Positions 62,057-64,000 of a stretch of 64,000 bases of DNA are shown piece by piece. The position numbers were made by a program, and so were the translations under genes. A model generated the notes under the pieces. It made no database searches, had not been told where the DNA came from, and saw only the letters and a list, made by a program, of their open reading frames with translations. Source of the stretch: Pseudomonas monteilii (lineage in GTDB: Bacteria > Pseudomonadota > Gammaproteobacteria > Pseudomonadales > Pseudomonadaceae); the NCBI GenBank assembly GCA_001534745.1, contig CP013997.1, forward strand, positions 1,550,001-1,614,000. Reading direction: 5' to 3'. Each line of letters begins with the position of its first letter. Position 1 is the stretch's first letter.

Positions 62057-62806
62057 ATGTCGCTGATCAAACAGATCCAGGCCCTGGAGCCTGGTAGCGA
62101 GGTGCTGTTGTTCGAGCTCGACGGCTCGGCGTTCGGCGCCGGCGTGCTGCGCTTTCATGGGCACGCCATCCCCCATACGCCCGAGCAGCTGGCGGCGGCT
62201 GGCGATGCCGCCGACCAGCTGCCGGCGCGACCGATCTGGTGGCAAGGCCAGCTGTACAGCGCCTGGCCCATGGAGCTCACCGGCATCGAAGCCAACTCGG
62301 ACGGCACGGCCGTGCGGCCCACCCTCACGGTCGGCAACGTGGAGGGGCGCATCACGGCGCTGTGCCTGGCCTTCGACAACCTGCTGGAGTTCAAGCTGAC
62401 CTTGCGCCACACCCTGGCGCGTTACCTGGATGCGGCCAACTACCCCGAGGGCAACCCCGAGGCCGACCCCAGCGAGGAGGCCCTCGATGTCTGGTACATC
62501 GACCAGAAAGTCAGCGAGAACGGCACCACGGTCGCCTGGGAGCTGGCCAGCCCCGGCGATGTCGGCGGCGAGACCATCGGCCGGCAGATGACCCAGCTGT
62601 GCCATTGGGCGATGACCGCCGGCTATCGCGGCCCGGATTGCGGCTACACCGGTCCGGCCTACGACCTGGAAGGCGAGCCCACCGACGATCCGGCCCGGGA
62701 CCAGTGCAACGGCTGCCTGGATTCCGGCTGCGTGGTGCGTTTCGGGCCAGGTAATCCCTTGTCGTTCGGCGGGTTTCCTGCCGTTTCGCTGATCGCCAGG
62801 AGTTGA
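62057..62806 (+). CDS. Minor tail protein L-like
   Basis: A 249-residue minor tail protein of the gpL family. The C-terminal region carries the Cys cluster (LCHWAM, PDCGYTG, DQCNGCLDSGC) that in lambda gpL binds a 4Fe-4S cluster. It starts at ATG 62057 behind GAGGAG and overlaps the next gene by four bases. It forms part of the tail tip complex. Confidence 0.87.
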   Translation: MSLIKQIQALEPGSEVLLFELDGSAFGAGVLRFHGHAIPHTPEQLAAAGDAADQLPARPIWWQGQLYSAWPMELTGIEANSDGTAVRPTLTVGNVEGRITALCLAFDNLLEFKLTLRHTLARYLDAANYPEGNPEADPSEEALDVWYIDQKVSENGTTVAWELASPGDVGGETIGRQMTQLCHWAMTAGYRGPDCGYTGPAYDLEGEPTDDPARDQCNGCLDSGCVVRFGPGNPLSFGGFPAVSLIARS

Positions 62807-63597
62807 CCATGCGCAAACACATACTGGCTGCCGTGCAGGCGCATGCTGCCGAGAGCTACCCCCGCGAAGCCTGCGGGCTGTTGCTGGCGATCGGTCGCCG
62901 TCAGGTCTATGTGCCCTGCGAAAACACCGCCCGCGAGCCGGCCGAGGAGTTTCGCATCACGCCCGAAGCCTATGCCGACGCCGAAGCGCAGGGCGAGGTG
63001 ATCGGCATCGTCCACTCGCACCCCGATGCCACCAGCCGACCGTCGCCCCGCGACCTGGCCATGTGCGAAGCCACCGGGGTGCCCTGGCACATCCTGTCCT
63101 GGCCGGAGAACGACCTGCGCACACTGGTTCCTACCGGGCACACGCCGCTGCTCGGACGACCCTTCGTGCATGGCGCCTGGGATTGCTGGCAGGTGTGCGC
63201 CGACTGGTATGCACGCGAGTGGGGCCTGGCGTTCCCTGCCTATGGCCGTGAGGACGGCTGGTGGGAGCGCGCCGAGGGGCCCAGCCTGTACGAAGAAGCC
63301 TACGCCGCGGCAGGTTTCGAACCGGTCAGCCAGCTCCAGCGCGGCGACCTGGTGGTGATGGCCGTGGGGCGTACCGCGCACCCCAACCATGCCGGCATCT
63401 ACCTGGGCGACACCCCGCAACTGCCGGGCGAGCCCACCGACGTGCATGGGCCAGGGCCTTTCCTGCTGCACCACCTGTATGGCCGGCCCTCGGAGATCAT
63501 CGTGTTCGGTGGGCCCTGGCGGGACCGTACCCGGTTGATCCTGCGTCACCGCGATGCGCCCAAGGCCATACGACCACTCGACCCCGCCACCCCCTGA
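62803..63597 (+). CDS. Tail protein K-like, JAMM plus NlpC/P60 domains
   Basis: A 264-residue two-domain protein. The N-terminal MPN/JAMM metallopeptidase motif is complete (GIVHSHPDATSRPSPRDL with its two His, Ser and Asp). The C-terminal NlpC/P60 domain has the Cys in GAWDCWQVCADWY and His in HPNHAGIYLG. As lambda gpK it is needed for tail tip assembly, and the NlpC/P60 part may cut peptidoglycan. Confidence 0.87.
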   Translation: MTMRKHILAAVQAHAAESYPREACGLLLAIGRRQVYVPCENTAREPAEEFRITPEAYADAEAQGEVIGIVHSHPDATSRPSPRDLAMCEATGVPWHILSWPENDLRTLVPTGHTPLLGRPFVHGAWDCWQVCADWYAREWGLAFPAYGREDGWWERAEGPSLYEEAYAAAGFEPVSQLQRGDLVVMAVGRTAHPNHAGIYLGDTPQLPGEPTDVHGPGPFLLHHLYGRPSEIIVFGGPWRDRTRLILRHRDAPKAIRPLDPATP

Positions 63598-63612
63598 ACC
63601 GAGGAGGTTCGC

Positions 63613-63879
63613 ATGAAACGAAATATGGAGCTGATCCGCGCGCTGCTCACCACAGTCGAAGCGCTGCCCGACCTGGACGCCACGCTGCGCCCGGATCAGC
63701 TGGAAGGCTACGCGCCTGAGGCAGTGACGTACCACATGCTCCTGCTGCAACAAGCCGGTTACCTCGAGGTGACGGTGACCGAGTACGTCGGGGAAGGCCT
63801 GGACTGCATCGCTCGTCGATTGACCTGGGACGGGCAGGCGTACCTGGCCACGTTGCGTGAGCCTGATGAGCAGGCTTAG
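63613..63879 (+). CDS. DUF2513-like small protein
   Basis: An 88-residue protein starting at ATG 63613 behind GAGGAGG. MKRNMELIRALLTTVEALP, YHMLLLQQAGYLEVTVTEYVGEGLD and RLTWDGQAYLATLRE match the DUF2513 pattern, a winged-helix-like small family common in prophages and islands. It is inserted between the K-like and the next tail gene, which suggests a moron or regulator. Function unknown. Confidence 0.7.
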   Translation: MKRNMELIRALLTTVEALPDLDATLRPDQLEGYAPEAVTYHMLLLQQAGYLEVTVTEYVGEGLDCIARRLTWDGQAYLATLREPDEQA

Positions 63880-63959
63880 CGCGAAGGCGCACGTCCTCGA
63901 CCAGACGGTGATTCGCGTGGCCACCGTGCGGGCGTTTCTCACTCAATCGGAGGCTTGCC

Positions 63960-64000
63960 ATGTCAACCCTGCTTGCCGGTGACCCGATGACGGTCATCAA
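63960..64000 (+). CDS. Start of a further gene, cut by window edge (possible tail gene I)
   Basis: ATG 63960 follows CGGAGG and opens MSTLLAGDPMTVI. The next gene in lambda-like tails is the tail assembly protein I, but the 13 visible residues do not allow assignment. Confidence 0.45.
   Translation, partial: MSTLLAGDPMTVI

Noticed and set aside
55308..64000. Complete lambda-like prophage
   Set aside because: No integrase, terminase, portal or capsid genes occur between the repressor and the tail genes; the order matches F-type pyocins.
1..64000. CRISPR array, tRNA or rRNA genes
   Set aside because: No spaced short repeats or cloverleaf/CCA-type structures were noticed on either strand; short genes could still be missed by eye.

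Overview
The window looks like chromosome (or a large replicon) of a fluorescent Pseudomonas of the P. putida group. It is GC-rich and carries catRBCA, OprD-type porins and an iac cluster in the gene order known from P. putida 1290. It also has a lambda-like tail cluster behind a PrtR-like repressor, as in Pseudomonas pyocin loci. No rRNA, tRNA or CRISPR array was seen.

Layout. (1) 1-3180: AT-rich 3' end of a contact-dependent-inhibition/filamentous-haemagglutinin locus. It holds three toxin/immunity pairs and one decayed cassette, joined at a repeated S/N-G-A-K junction. (2) 3227-4179: an IS5-family element whose transposase needs a -1 frameshift, inserted exactly at the stop codon of pcaD. 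(3) 4176-8748: pcaD, then catR divergent from catBCA, giving catechol ortho-cleavage. (4) 9039-26013: a catabolic/transport region with MFS transporters (two are clear paralogues), an octopine/nopaline-type dehydrogenase, a 3-hydroxyacyl-CoA dehydrogenase, a FAD amine oxidase, RidA, an ornithine-cyclodeaminase homologue, a chemoreceptor, a porin, an aldo/keto reductase and AraC regulators; its substrate cannot be read from sequence. (5) 26099-42496: indole-3-acetic acid (IAA) degradation. The iacABCDEFG operon, iacR and iacHI lie at 34412-42496. A second, nearly identical iacC-iacD pair lies in inverted orientation at 29666-31425, followed by the two ends of an internally deleted reductase gene, an OprD porin, an MHS-type transporter and a NIPSNAP protein. 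(6) 42514-44116: an aldehyde dehydrogenase whose upstream region shares a conserved element with the porin at 20807. (7) 44474-55113: ordinary chromosomal genes (LysR regulators, aldo/keto reductase, response regulator, CoA transferase plus HMG-CoA-lyase-like operon with MFS, NIT-domain chemoreceptor, DUF1654 protein behind a LexA box). (8) 55308-64000: an F-type (flexible, lambda-like) phage-tail bacteriocin: S24 repressor, three palindromic operators, lysis-type membrane proteins and tail genes, with no capsid genes between them. It runs off the right edge.

How it works together. The Iac enzymes take IAA to catechol; CatA, CatB, CatC and PcaD take catechol to 3-oxoadipate. Most of an auxin-mineralisation route is therefore encoded in one window together with candidate uptake proteins, chemoreceptors and local regulators. 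The most unusual architecture is the inverted iacCD duplication flanking LysR, AraC, iacA and iacB. Recombination between the arms would flip the segment and reconnect iacAB to the other downstream gene set.
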